From Bacteroidales bacterium (GTDB lineage Bacteria > Bacteroidota > Bacteroidia > Bacteroidales > Marinilabiliaceae), in NCBI GenBank assembly GCA_024401365.1, contig JAKSLE010000005.1, positions 62,001-126,000 on the forward strand: 64,000 nt of DNA. Direction: 5' to 3'. The position numbers were made by a program, and so were the translations under genes. This document shows positions 51,584 to 59,840 of this stretch, in pieces. A model generated the notes under the pieces. It made no database searches. It was not told where the DNA came from and saw nothing but the letters and a program-made list of their open reading frames with translations. Each line of letters begins with the position of its first letter. The first letter of the stretch is position 1.

Positions 51584-53236
51584 ATGACAGATATAATCAA
51601 TAGTTTAGACGCATACCTTAGCAACCATCCAGTATTCATAGCGCTTTTGTTAGGTACAGGTATATTCTTTACCATATACCTACGATTTCCTCAAATCAGA
51701 CTATTTCGTAAGGCTATTCGTGCAGTACGAGGCAAAGATGACAACCATGAGAAAACTCATGGAGACGCTACACACTTTCAGGCGTTGTCTACTGCTCTCT
51801 CGGGAACTGTTGGTACTGGCAATATAGCAGGCGTAGCGTTGGCTATTCACCTTGGCGGTCCAGCGGCCCTCTTCTGGATGTTAGTTACTGCAGCTATCGG
51901 TATGACGACCAAAATGGTAGAGGTTACCCTTTCTCACAAATATCGCACTACATTACCTGACGGCACGATAGCCGGTGGCCCTATGTACTTCATGAAGGAG
52001 CGTCTGAATTTCCACATTAATGGACGTCTCATTCCTTCGGGCATTGTACTGGCGGTGATGTTCTCGATATTCACCTTCATCGGAGCATTCGGCACAGGAT
52101 GTCTGCCTCAGGTCAATAGTATATCCTTGGCTCTAGGCGCAACATTCGGCATACCTTCTATCATAACAGGTGCTGTTTTATCCGTTATACTGGCACTTGT
52201 GATATTGGGAGGTATTAAGCGAATTGTAAAGGTAACATCTAGGGTAGTACCTTTTATGGCCATCGCATATTTCCTCTGCGCCATGGTTGTTATCATTTAT
52301 CACATTGACAATCTGATACCCTCAATAGCATCTATCTTTACAGATGTATTTACTGGCACAGCTGCTACAGGTGGATTCCTTGGGTCAACAGTTGCCATAG
52401 CACTATCAAAGGGTGTAGGTAGAGGCCTCTTTTCAAACGAAGCTGGTCAAGGTTCTGCCCCTATTGCTCACGCAGCGGCCAAGTGTGATATTCCAGCACG
52501 CGAAGGTCTGGTAGCTCTTTTGGAGCCATTTATAGATACTATTATTATCTGTACATTGACAGGCCTTATGATTTTGACTTCGGGTGTTTGGAATCAAAAA
52601 TTTGATAATACATTCCAAAAGGCTGATATGTTTTTCGTTACAGCTCCCTCTGATAATGCTAAAGATATTAAATCTGCCTTGGCATCTTCCGAGAATCTGT
52701 ATAATGGTACAATTAATGTCGCCAATGGTAATATTGATCTTGAACACAACTTATACTTGGTCCATGCAAATTCCCTCGCTGAAGATGTGGTAGTTCGCAT
52801 TATTGAAACAGGTGACCCATATTGTGGCTCATTGACTATTGAAAAAGGCAAACCACAACTGGATGACGAACTATCGGTAGAAGGCAGGTCACTTATCCAT
52901 AGCGCTCCTCTGACTCTTCAGGCATTCAGCAGCAGTTGGTTTGGCAACTCATGCGCATACATAGTAGCAATTGCTCTCTTGCTTTTTGCATTTTCTACTA
53001 CTATTGCGTGGAGCTACTATGGCGACCGAGCAGCATCGTTCCTCTTCGGACCTAAAGCTATTACTCCATTCCGCATAGTATATATAGTAGTATTCTTTAT
53101 AGGTTCCATTACCGATACCTCTATTGTATGGGCAGTGGCTTCTATAGGCATTGTTCTTATGGCAGTACCTAACCTCATCGGCCTTCTAATTCTTCATCGC
53201 GAGGTAAAAGACGAAGTCAATAAGTTGAAAGAATAG
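51584..53236 (+). CDS. AGCS-family alanine/glycine:cation symporter with an inserted extracellular domain
   Basis: A 550-residue inner-membrane symporter that imports alanine or glycine with Na+ or H+. Motifs are TALSGTVGTGNIAGVALAIH, GGPMYFMKERL, SKGVGRGLFSNEAGQGSAPI and AFSTTIAWSYYGDRA. Relative to the usual 450-470 residues there is an insertion of roughly 100 residues (about 334-440) between ILTSGVW and APLTLQAFSSSWFG. It is mostly polar with strand-like segments (NGTINVANGNIDLEHNLYL; RIIETGDPYCGSLTIEKGKP). The insertion falls in a loop between helices, probably on the outside. A convergent terminator lies 20 bases downstream. Confidence 0.92.
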   Translation: MTDIINSLDAYLSNHPVFIALLLGTGIFFTIYLRFPQIRLFRKAIRAVRGKDDNHEKTHGDATHFQALSTALSGTVGTGNIAGVALAIHLGGPAALFWMLVTAAIGMTTKMVEVTLSHKYRTTLPDGTIAGGPMYFMKERLNFHINGRLIPSGIVLAVMFSIFTFIGAFGTGCLPQVNSISLALGATFGIPSIITGAVLSVILALVILGGIKRIVKVTSRVVPFMAIAYFLCAMVVIIYHIDNLIPSIASIFTDVFTGTAATGGFLGSTVAIALSKGVGRGLFSNEAGQGSAPIAHAAAKCDIPAREGLVALLEPFIDTIIICTLTGLMILTSGVWNQKFDNTFQKADMFFVTAPSDNAKDIKSALASSENLYNGTINVANGNIDLEHNLYLVHANSLAEDVVVRIIETGDPYCGSLTIEKGKPQLDDELSVEGRSLIHSAPLTLQAFSSSWFGNSCAYIVAIALLLFAFSTTIAWSYYGDRAASFLFGPKAITPFRIVYIVVFFIGSITDTSIVWAVASIGIVLMAVPNLIGLLILHREVKDEVNKLKE

Positions 53237-53256
53237 CAAACATTACCAAGCAAATA

Positions 53257-53290
53257 AAAAGTGCTCTCAATTTATCTTGAGAGCACTTTT
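53257..53290. terminator. Two-way terminator between convergent genes
   Basis: A perfect 14-bp stem (AAAAGTGCTCTCAA at 53257-53270 with its complement at 53277-53290) and a 6-base loop, with A/T runs on both sides. Confidence 0.92.
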
Positions 53291-53312
53291 GTTATTTAGT
53301 ATATCTTGATGT

Positions 53313-54335
53313 TTATTTGAAACGAGCCTTAGCTTCGTCAAGAACAGATATGACTTTATCACACCATTCATCAAACTCTTTATCCTCTTTTTGGAGTTCA
53401 GGATGTGCAAGAATATGCTTCACTGCTCGTCTACAACCTTCTGCAAAAGAAACATGTGTAGTAAAATCAGGTACAGCACGCTTAAGTTTACTGCAATCAA
53501 AAACAACGCTCAACGCTTTATCTCCAAGAAGATTGCCTTCTACGTCGAAACTAGCTGGCGCAATTTCATTAAGATACGACGATGAAACATAATACGGCTT
53601 GAACTCAACACCTAGAGCATCAGCCACTGTTTTGTAAATCTGATTCCAGGAAAGAGTCTCGTCAGACATAATCTGATACGCCTCACCGATAGCATGAGGA
53701 TTGCAAATCAACCCAATAAATCCACGCGCAAAATCTTCGTTGTTAGTCATCGTCCAAAGAGATTCCCCATCTCCATGAACAATAACTGGCTTCTCTTCTA
53801 TCATTCGCTTCAGAACTTGCCAAGAACCTTTAGTTCCGTGGAACCCAACTGGAATACTGCGCTCACAGTATGTATGGCTAGGACGTACAATAGTCACAGG
53901 GAACCCTTCTTCTCTATACCATTTCATAAGTAGATTCTCGCAAGCAATCTTATTGCGAGAATACTCCCAATGTGGATTTACTAGTGATGTCCCTTCTGTA
54001 ATAATGTAATTTCTTCCCGGCTTAGCGTACGCACTGGCACTACTTATATACATAAACTGACGGGTACGACCACTGAAAAGGCGGTGGTCTCTCTCCAATT
54101 GTTCGGGAACAAAGCCTATGAAATCACATACACAGTCGAACATCATGCCATCAAGCTTTCGCGCTACATCGGCCTCATCATTGATGTCGGCTACAATAGT
54201 AATCACATTAGCAGGCACCTCACTGGCATGTGTACCGCGGTTGATAAGATATAGCTGGCAGTCTTCCTTGGCTGCTAGCTGACGCGTGATGGCACTGCTT
54301 ATAGTACCTGTTCCGCCGATGAAGAGTATTTTCAT
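53313..54335 (-). CDS. NAD-dependent epimerase/dehydratase-family protein (extended SDR)
   Basis: A 340-residue Rossmann-fold protein. The nucleotide-binding loop is KILFIGGTGTISSAITRQLA (GxxGxxS form). Asp and Arg residues after strand 2 (LINRGTHAS) suggest NADP or NAD, and SSASAYAKPG is at the place of the catalytic Ser/Tyr. The classic YxxxK is replaced by a looser WEYSRNKIACENLL, where Tyr and Lys are in the right spacing. It may act on a nucleotide sugar or be a chloroplast CSP41-like RNA-binding form; neither can be excluded. It follows the Ca-ATPase by 19 bases. Confidence 0.78.
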   Translation of the reverse strand: MKILFIGGTGTISSAITRQLAAKEDCQLYLINRGTHASEVPANVITIVADINDEADVARKLDGMMFDCVCDFIGFVPEQLERDHRLFSGRTRQFMYISSASAYAKPGRNYIITEGTSLVNPHWEYSRNKIACENLLMKWYREEGFPVTIVRPSHTYCERSIPVGFHGTKGSWQVLKRMIEEKPVIVHGDGESLWTMTNNEDFARGFIGLICNPHAIGEAYQIMSDETLSWNQIYKTVADALGVEFKPYYVSSSYLNEIAPASFDVEGNLLGDKALSVVFDCSKLKRAVPDFTTHVSFAEGCRRAVKHILAHPELQKEDKEFDEWCDKVISVLDEAKARFK

Positions 54336-54354
54336 AGCACTTATGATTACTGAT

Positions 54355-57000
54355 TTACTTTCTAACTAATCTCACCAACTCCCCTACCAACAATACTGGC
54401 ATAGTTCCTAAAATTATTACTATCCAATGAATTGGGTTCAATGGCTCAACATTGAATAGTTCGCCTCCAAATGTAACAATACCTATCTGTCCAAAGAATA
54501 TAAGCGCCACAATCGTCAGAAATCCCTTGCAATCTTTGAAATGGAATGCCGACCTCTTGGTCTGGAACGCTCTTGCATTAAAAAGATTCCAAAACTGCAG
54601 CATCACAAATATGGTGAAAAATAAACTGCATTCGTATGCATCCAAAACCGGTTTAGCCGTATCTCGCGAATTGAATATTTCAGCAATCTTCGTCTCGTAG
54701 TTGATATCACTATAATGGAAAAACATCCAAAGACCTGTCAATAGTCCAAAAAATATCATTCCATATACAACAATATTCCACGCCATAGGTCGTGAGATGA
54801 TAAATGCCTTCCTGTCTCTAGGCTTATCTTTCATTACCACTTCCGATGGAGGCAAGGATGCCAACGCCATGGCAGCAAATGTATCCATAATCAGATTTAC
54901 CCACAGCATCTGCGTAACGGACAAGGGCGACTCTGTACCTAAAAATGCTCCCACAAGCACTACCATACATGCCGCAACATTTACCGTCATCTGGAAGAGG
55001 ATAAACCTCTGGATATTCTGATATAGCGACCTGCCCCACATGACAGCCCTTCCTATAGACGCAAATGAGTTGTCTATGATGGTAATATCACTCGCCTCCT
55101 TGGCTACACTTGTCCCATCTCCCATAGAAAGGCCTACATGGGCCGACTTCAATGCTGGAGCATCGTTCGTACCGTCTCCTGTTACGGCTACTACATGACC
55201 TTTGGCCTGCAACGCCTCGACTAACCTCTTCTTGTCCAATGGACGTGCTCTCGCAATAATCTTAATATCTTCTACCTTGTCTAATAGTTCCACATCTGTC
55301 ATCTCGGCAAACTTCGGACCTATTATTATTGAGCTCTCTCCGTCTTCTTCCGACCAGAGCCCTATCTGCTTGGCTATTTCTCTAGCGGTATTTATAGTGT
55401 CTCCCGTGACAACTTTTATCTGTATTCCAGCATCTTGACATTTTTTTATAGCATCAGGAACGTCAAGTCTTATAGGGTCAGCTATGGCAACAACTCCCAT
55501 AAATGTATACACTGCGTCTCCTGCCTCCTTATAGGCGAAACCTAATGTACGCATCGCTTGCTGCTGATAGTCTGCCAAAACTTTTGTTATCTCAGCATCT
55601 CGATTGCCATCACACATCGATAGCACAACCTCTGGAGCACCTTTAACATACGACACTTCGCCCCCTAAAACGTCAGAATAGACTGTCGACTCCATATATT
55701 TTCTCTCAGTGGAGAACGGAGTCTCTGAAATACGCCTGACTTTGGCTTGTAGCGCTCTATAATCATAATTGGCCGAATCCAACCATAATAATAAGGCTCC
55801 TTCTGTAGGATTGCCAACTGGCGTGGGCGTAGCCGATGAAAAGTCTAATGAAGCTGAGGAGTTTATCGCTATCGATTCTGCTATCAATGACGAATATACG
55901 TCTCGCGATAGATTCTTGAGAATCTCTCCTGATGGGGCAAAGAAATATGCCTCCCTGACCGTCATCCTATTCTGCGTCAATGTACCTGTCTTGTCCGTAC
56001 AGATTACTGTCGTGGCTCCCATCGTCTCACAGGCATGCATCTTTCTGACTAGATTGTTGGTTTTCAGCATACTCTTCATACTGTACGCCAAACTCAATGT
56101 CACTGCCATTGGCAATCCCTCTGGCACAGCTACCACAATGAGCGCAACAACTATCATGACGGTCTGGAGAAGATATGTGACAAAATCAACTAAATCCCAT
56201 CCCAACCCTTCTGTCTGAGCAATGGCATACATAATTACCCTGCCCACAAATATCAACGCTGCAATAGTATACGATGCAAGCGTAATGATTTTGGACAATT
56301 TCTCCAACTGTATGTTGAGCGGTGTCTTGACACTCTGGTCAATCTGAGCCTCTACAAATACTTTACCGTTTTCTGTCGCATCTCCTACTGCCTTGACTTC
56401 ATATACCGCATGTCCTTCCATAACTTTCGTCCCCCTGAGGACATTGTTGGAGGGATAGGTAGCATTTTTGTCAAATTCCGATTCTTGCGTAGTCTTGCTG
56501 CATATCGGTTCTCCCGTCAACGTCGATTCGTCAACGTGCAACGTGACCGATTCCAACAATTCTCCATCCGCAGGTATCTCATCTCCTGTCGCTAAAATAA
56601 CAATATCCCCCACCACGACATCGCGACGAGGGATTTGTATAGTATTTCCACTACGAATAACCTTTACAGGCTCATCATCATTGACCTGATTGAGAATAGC
56701 AAATTCTCTCTCTGCTTGTAACTCAAAAATAAACGCCAATCCCGTAGCAAGTATTATCGCCATGAATATGCCTACAGGTTCAAAAAATACACTTATAGGC
56801 TTGTCAAGTCCGATGTACTCATATATGGAAATGCCTATCGATAGCACCCCAGCTACAAGTAGTATGATTATCAAAGGGTCAGAGAACTTGGATAAAAACT
56901 TCCGCCACAGTGGCTCTTTGGCCGGTGGTGTGAGTACATTGATTCCGTATTTAGCGCGACTTTCCGCTACTTGGGATTCTGTGAGACCCTTATACATCAT
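54355..57000 (-). CDS. P-type Ca2+-transporting ATPase (PMCA-like)
   Basis: An 881-residue P2-type ATPase that pumps Ca2+ out of the cytoplasm. Actuator domain: STLTGEP. Phosphorylation site Asp336 in CTDKTGTLTQNRMTV. Nucleotide domain: KGAPEVVLSMC. Hinge: GDGTNDAPALKSAHVGLSMG. Membrane helix 4 has VALIVVAVPEGLPMAVTLSL, the PEGL form of Ca2+ pumps; helix 6 has LWVNLIMDTFAAMALAS with Asn/Asp ligands. The N-terminus starts ESQVAESRAKYGIN, a cation-ATPase N-terminal motif. No long calmodulin-like tail is present. It is 40 bases after trpA, probably in the same transcription unit, which has no obvious functional logic. Confidence 0.95.
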   Translation of the reverse strand: MMYKGLTESQVAESRAKYGINVLTPPAKEPLWRKFLSKFSDPLIIILLVAGVLSIGISIYEYIGLDKPISVFFEPVGIFMAIILATGLAFIFELQAEREFAILNQVNDDEPVKVIRSGNTIQIPRRDVVVGDIVILATGDEIPADGELLESVTLHVDESTLTGEPICSKTTQESEFDKNATYPSNNVLRGTKVMEGHAVYEVKAVGDATENGKVFVEAQIDQSVKTPLNIQLEKLSKIITLASYTIAALIFVGRVIMYAIAQTEGLGWDLVDFVTYLLQTVMIVVALIVVAVPEGLPMAVTLSLAYSMKSMLKTNNLVRKMHACETMGATTVICTDKTGTLTQNRMTVREAYFFAPSGEILKNLSRDVYSSLIAESIAINSSASLDFSSATPTPVGNPTEGALLLWLDSANYDYRALQAKVRRISETPFSTERKYMESTVYSDVLGGEVSYVKGAPEVVLSMCDGNRDAEITKVLADYQQQAMRTLGFAYKEAGDAVYTFMGVVAIADPIRLDVPDAIKKCQDAGIQIKVVTGDTINTAREIAKQIGLWSEEDGESSIIIGPKFAEMTDVELLDKVEDIKIIARARPLDKKRLVEALQAKGHVVAVTGDGTNDAPALKSAHVGLSMGDGTSVAKEASDITIIDNSFASIGRAVMWGRSLYQNIQRFILFQMTVNVAACMVVLVGAFLGTESPLSVTQMLWVNLIMDTFAAMALASLPPSEVVMKDKPRDRKAFIISRPMAWNIVVYGMIFFGLLTGLWMFFHYSDINYETKIAEIFNSRDTAKPVLDAYECSLFFTIFVMLQFWNLFNARAFQTKRSAFHFKDCKGFLTIVALIFFGQIGIVTFGGELFNVEPLNPIHWIVIILGTMPVLLVGELVRLVRK

Positions 57001-57040
57001 GACTATGTCTATTTTTAGAAATGGTTAATCAGAAGAAGTA

Positions 57041-57808
57041 TTAACGTATTGCAGAAACGAATTCTCCAATAGCGTTAACGCCTTTGTCCGAAAGGTGCTT
57101 GATAAATGCAGTGCCAATAATAGCACCATCTGCATTGTTGCAAGCATGCTCATACGAAGCCTTGTCCTTAATGCCGAAGCCTATCATGGCCTTGTTCTTC
57201 AAGCCTAATGCCTTGATTCTCTGATAGTATGCAGTACGCGTATCAAGCGAAGCCTTGATATTGCCTGTGATACCTGCCGAAGCTACCATGTAAATGAAGC
57301 CCGAGGCCTTAGAGTCTATGTACTTGATTCGCTCGTCCGACGACTGTGGAGCAATCATCGGAATATAATGAACTCCATACTTGTCCATCATATCCTTATA
57401 GTGCTCTATATACTCATCAAATGGAAGGTCTGGTAAAATAACTCCGTCTACACCCGCAGCCTGACAGTCTTTCAAAAATGCCTCCATGCCATAGTGCATT
57501 ACTGGATTGATATATCCCATCAATACCACTGGCATAGTGATAGTCTTGCGCATATCCTTTATCTGCTCCATGAGCTTCTTGATGGTTATGCCGTTGTTCA
57601 ACGCCTTCAAGCTGGCTAATTGGATTACCGGACCATCGGCCAAAGGATCAGAAAATGGCATGCCTATCTCTACCATGTCAACTCCCGACTTCTCAAGTGC
57701 TGTAAGCACAGACATCGTGTCATCCAAGTTTGGATAACCTGCAGTAAAATATATTGAGAGCAAACCTTTCTTCTGCTCAAAAAGGTTGTCTATTCTATTC
57801 TTTATCAT
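57041..57808 (-). CDS. trpA: Tryptophan synthase alpha chain
   Basis: A 255-residue TIM-barrel enzyme that cleaves indole-3-glycerol phosphate to indole and GAP in the alpha2beta2 complex. Catalytic Glu47 (VDMVEIGMPFSDPLADGP) and Asp58 are both present. The phosphate-binding end has GFGIKDKASYEHACNNADGA followed by IIGTAF. Length is a little short of the E. coli enzyme (268). It follows trpB by 15 bases. Confidence 0.96.
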   Translation of the reverse strand: MIKNRIDNLFEQKKGLLSIYFTAGYPNLDDTMSVLTALEKSGVDMVEIGMPFSDPLADGPVIQLASLKALNNGITIKKLMEQIKDMRKTITMPVVLMGYINPVMHYGMEAFLKDCQAAGVDGVILPDLPFDEYIEHYKDMMDKYGVHYIPMIAPQSSDERIKYIDSKASGFIYMVASAGITGNIKASLDTRTAYYQRIKALGLKNKAMIGFGIKDKASYEHACNNADGAIIGTAFIKHLSDKGVNAIGEFVSAIR

Positions 57809-57823
57809 AACAAAACGAGCGTA

Positions 57824-59008
57824 TTAGAGTTTGAAACGTTTCATATATGTCTCCATATCCTTGTCTCCACGACCAGATACTGTGACTACTACATTATCTG
57901 TCGACTTGAAGTCGAGTTTCTTCAATCCTGCCAACGCATGTGCACTCTCAAGCGCAGGAATAATGCCCTCAAGTCGTGTCAACTCAAATGCAGCATCCAA
58001 TGCCTCTTGGTCCGTAGCAGCAAGTACCGTAGCACGACCGCTTTCCGCAAGGAACGAATGAAGAGGACCAACTCCCGGATAGTCCAAACCAGCCGAAATA
58101 GAGTATGGCTCTATTATCTGCCCATCGTCTGTCTGCATCAACATCGTACGCGAACCATGAATGATTCCTTCTGTACCTCGCGCAATCGACGCCGCTGTGT
58201 CAGGTGTGTCAAGGCCTAATCCTGCCGCCTCAATGGCTACCAATCTTACCGTCTCATCATCAAGAAAGTTGTAGAACGAACCAGCAGCATTCGATCCACC
58301 ACCTATACAAGCTAATACATAGTCTGGCAAATCCTTACCGGTCTGCTCCCTGAATTGCCATTTCGTCTCTTCTGAAATAATCGACTGCAACTTGGCTACC
58401 ATATCAGGATATGGATGTGGACCTACTACCGATCCAATAATGTAAAATGTATCTTCTGGATTCGAAATCCAGTCTCTCAACGCCTCGTTGGTAGCATCTT
58501 TCAATGTGCGGTTTCCTGTCATGGCAGGAATAACTTCCGCTCCAAGCATCTTCATACGCGCTACATTTGGAGCTTGACGCTGAATGTCAACTTCTCCCAT
58601 ATATACCGCACATTTCATTCCCATAAGAGCACAAACCGTAGCCGTAGCAACTCCATGCTGCCCAGCTCCTGTCTCTGCTATAATACGTGTCTTACCCATC
58701 TGCTTGGCAATGAGTATCTGACCAATAGCATTGTTTATCTTGTGCGCTCCTGTATGCGCACAGTCTTCACGCTTAAGGAATATATTGGTGCCGTACGCTG
58801 CCGACATGCGCTTTGCATATGTCAATGGAGTAGGACGTCCTACATACTCCTTGAGCAATTGCTTGTACTCTTTTTGAAACGATTCAGAATTTAGAATCTC
58901 TTGATATACCTTCTTAAGGTTATCAACGTTTGGATACAACATTTCTGGTACAAACTGACCTCCGAAACGCCCGTAGTATCCGTTCGAGTTTACTGAATAT
59001 TTTGACAT
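57824..59008 (-). CDS. trpB: Tryptophan synthase beta chain
   Basis: A 394-residue PLP enzyme that joins indole and serine to tryptophan. The PLP lysine is Lys90 in [17 protein letters not shown]. The phosphate loop is [11 protein letters not shown], and [11 protein letters not shown] is the usual start. Substrate residue region [20 protein letters not shown] is intact. It lies between trpF (20-base gap) and trpA (15-base gap). Confidence 0.97.
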   Translation of the reverse strand: MSKYSVNSNGYYGRFGGQFVPEMLYPNVDNLKKVYQEILNSESFQKEYKQLLKEYVGRPTPLTYAKRMSAAYGTNIFLKREDCAHTGAHKINNAIGQILIAKQMGKTRIIAETGAGQHGVATATVCALMGMKCAVYMGEVDIQRQAPNVARMKMLGAEVIPAMTGNRTLKDATNEALRDWISNPEDTFYIIGSVVGPHPYPDMVAKLQSIISEETKWQFREQTGKDLPDYVLACIGGGSNAAGSFYNFLDDETVRLVAIEAAGLGLDTPDTAASIARGTEGIIHGSRTMLMQTDDGQIIEPYSISAGLDYPGVGPLHSFLAESGRATVLAATDQEALDAAFELTRLEGIIPALESAHALAGLKKLDFKSTDNVVVTVSGRGDKDMETYMKRFKL

Positions 59009-59028
59009 TGTTCTTGTGTAATCTTTTA

Positions 59029-59649
59029 TTAGTTTCCTCTAATCTTGACCAATGACTCACGGAGGAGGTCAAAATCCTTTATACCTGGCGCCGACTCAAA
59101 CTTACTGTTCAAATCTATTGCATAAGCTCCACAGGTAGCTGCCTCAACAATATTGTCTGGCCCTATACCTCCGGCAACAAACCAAGGCTTGCGTATCGGT
59201 TGTCGCAGGATAAGTTGCCAATCGAACCCACGTCCGCTTCCGCCGTACGTGGGTGACTTAGTATCAAAAAGGAAACAATCTGTACTGTCCGTATAGTCCG
59301 CTACGTTCTCAAAGTCGCGCGCCGACTCAATATGAAAAGCTTTTATAACCTCAAAGCCCGATTCCTTCAACGCTCCACATAAGCGCGGCGACTCGTTGCC
59401 ATGAAGTTGTATGGTCTGAAGGCCATATTGCGCAGCTGTCTGCCTAATCTCCGTCTCCGTAGAATTGACAAATAACCCTACTCGCTTGACATTGTCAGGT
59501 ATAACGCTGAGCATATCTGGCTTGAGCCTGCCTACCACATACCTTGGCGACTTGGGATAGAATATAAACCCAAGGTAATCTGGTTCTAAAAACAGACACT
59601 TGCAGATATTGTCAATATCTGTCATGCCACATATCTTTACCTTTACCAT
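59029..59649 (-). CDS. trpF: Phosphoribosylanthranilate isomerase
   Basis: A 206-residue TIM-barrel isomerase for the third committed step of tryptophan synthesis. Catalytic Cys7 ([10 protein letters not shown]) and Asp129 ([19 protein letters not shown]) are present, as is [12 protein letters not shown]. It is first in the unit trpF-trpB-trpA. The usual partners trpE, trpG, trpD and trpC are not in this window. Confidence 0.95.
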   Translation of the reverse strand: MVKVKICGMTDIDNICKCLFLEPDYLGFIFYPKSPRYVVGRLKPDMLSVIPDNVKRVGLFVNSTETEIRQTAAQYGLQTIQLHGNESPRLCGALKESGFEVIKAFHIESARDFENVADYTDSTDCFLFDTKSPTYGGSGRGFDWQLILRQPIRKPWFVAGGIGPDNIVEAATCGAYAIDLNSKFESAPGIKDFDLLRESLVKIRGN

Positions 59650-59671
59650 AATTTGTGCTTGTTCAGTAGTG

Positions 59672-59678
59672 CAAAGTA
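59672..59678 (-). promoter_or_regulatory. Possible promoter element (TACTTTG) of trpFBA
   Basis: On the minus strand TACTTTG followed by C lies 22 bases before the trpF ATG. It is one base short of the TAnnTTTG spacing, so it is only a candidate. Confidence 0.3.
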
Positions 59679-59788
59679 CGTGAAAAAAAACGGTAAAAAC
59701 AATTACGAAAAAGACGTAAATCCATGTCGCTTCCTTCTCAACACCATCTCTCGCCTCTTCTCGCTAACGTTTTCTACCGCTCTTTTAA

Positions 59789-59840
59789 TAAAAAAACTGC
59801 GAGCAACTACTACTCTCTCTTATATCAGCAACTACCCTCA
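59789..59840 (+). repeat. Dispersed A-tract/TGCGAGCAAC repeat, copy F
   Basis: T, seven A, C, core TGCGAGCAAC (59798-59807), then CTCTCTCTTATATCAG as in copy C2 and CTACCCTC (59832-59839). The tail overlaps the stop codon and last five codons or so of the minus-strand gene ending at 59825. Confidence 0.8.

Noticed and set aside
13460-59840. Dispersed repeat as a classical Rho-independent terminator
   Set aside because: On the strand where a T-run follows, the only pairing is TTGC/GCAA with a two-base loop, too small for a terminator, and several copies lie beside true terminators.
13460-59840. Dispersed repeat as a DNA uptake sequence
   Set aside because: Density (seven in 64 kb) is far below that of known uptake signals and I see no competence genes here; kept only as an alternative to test.
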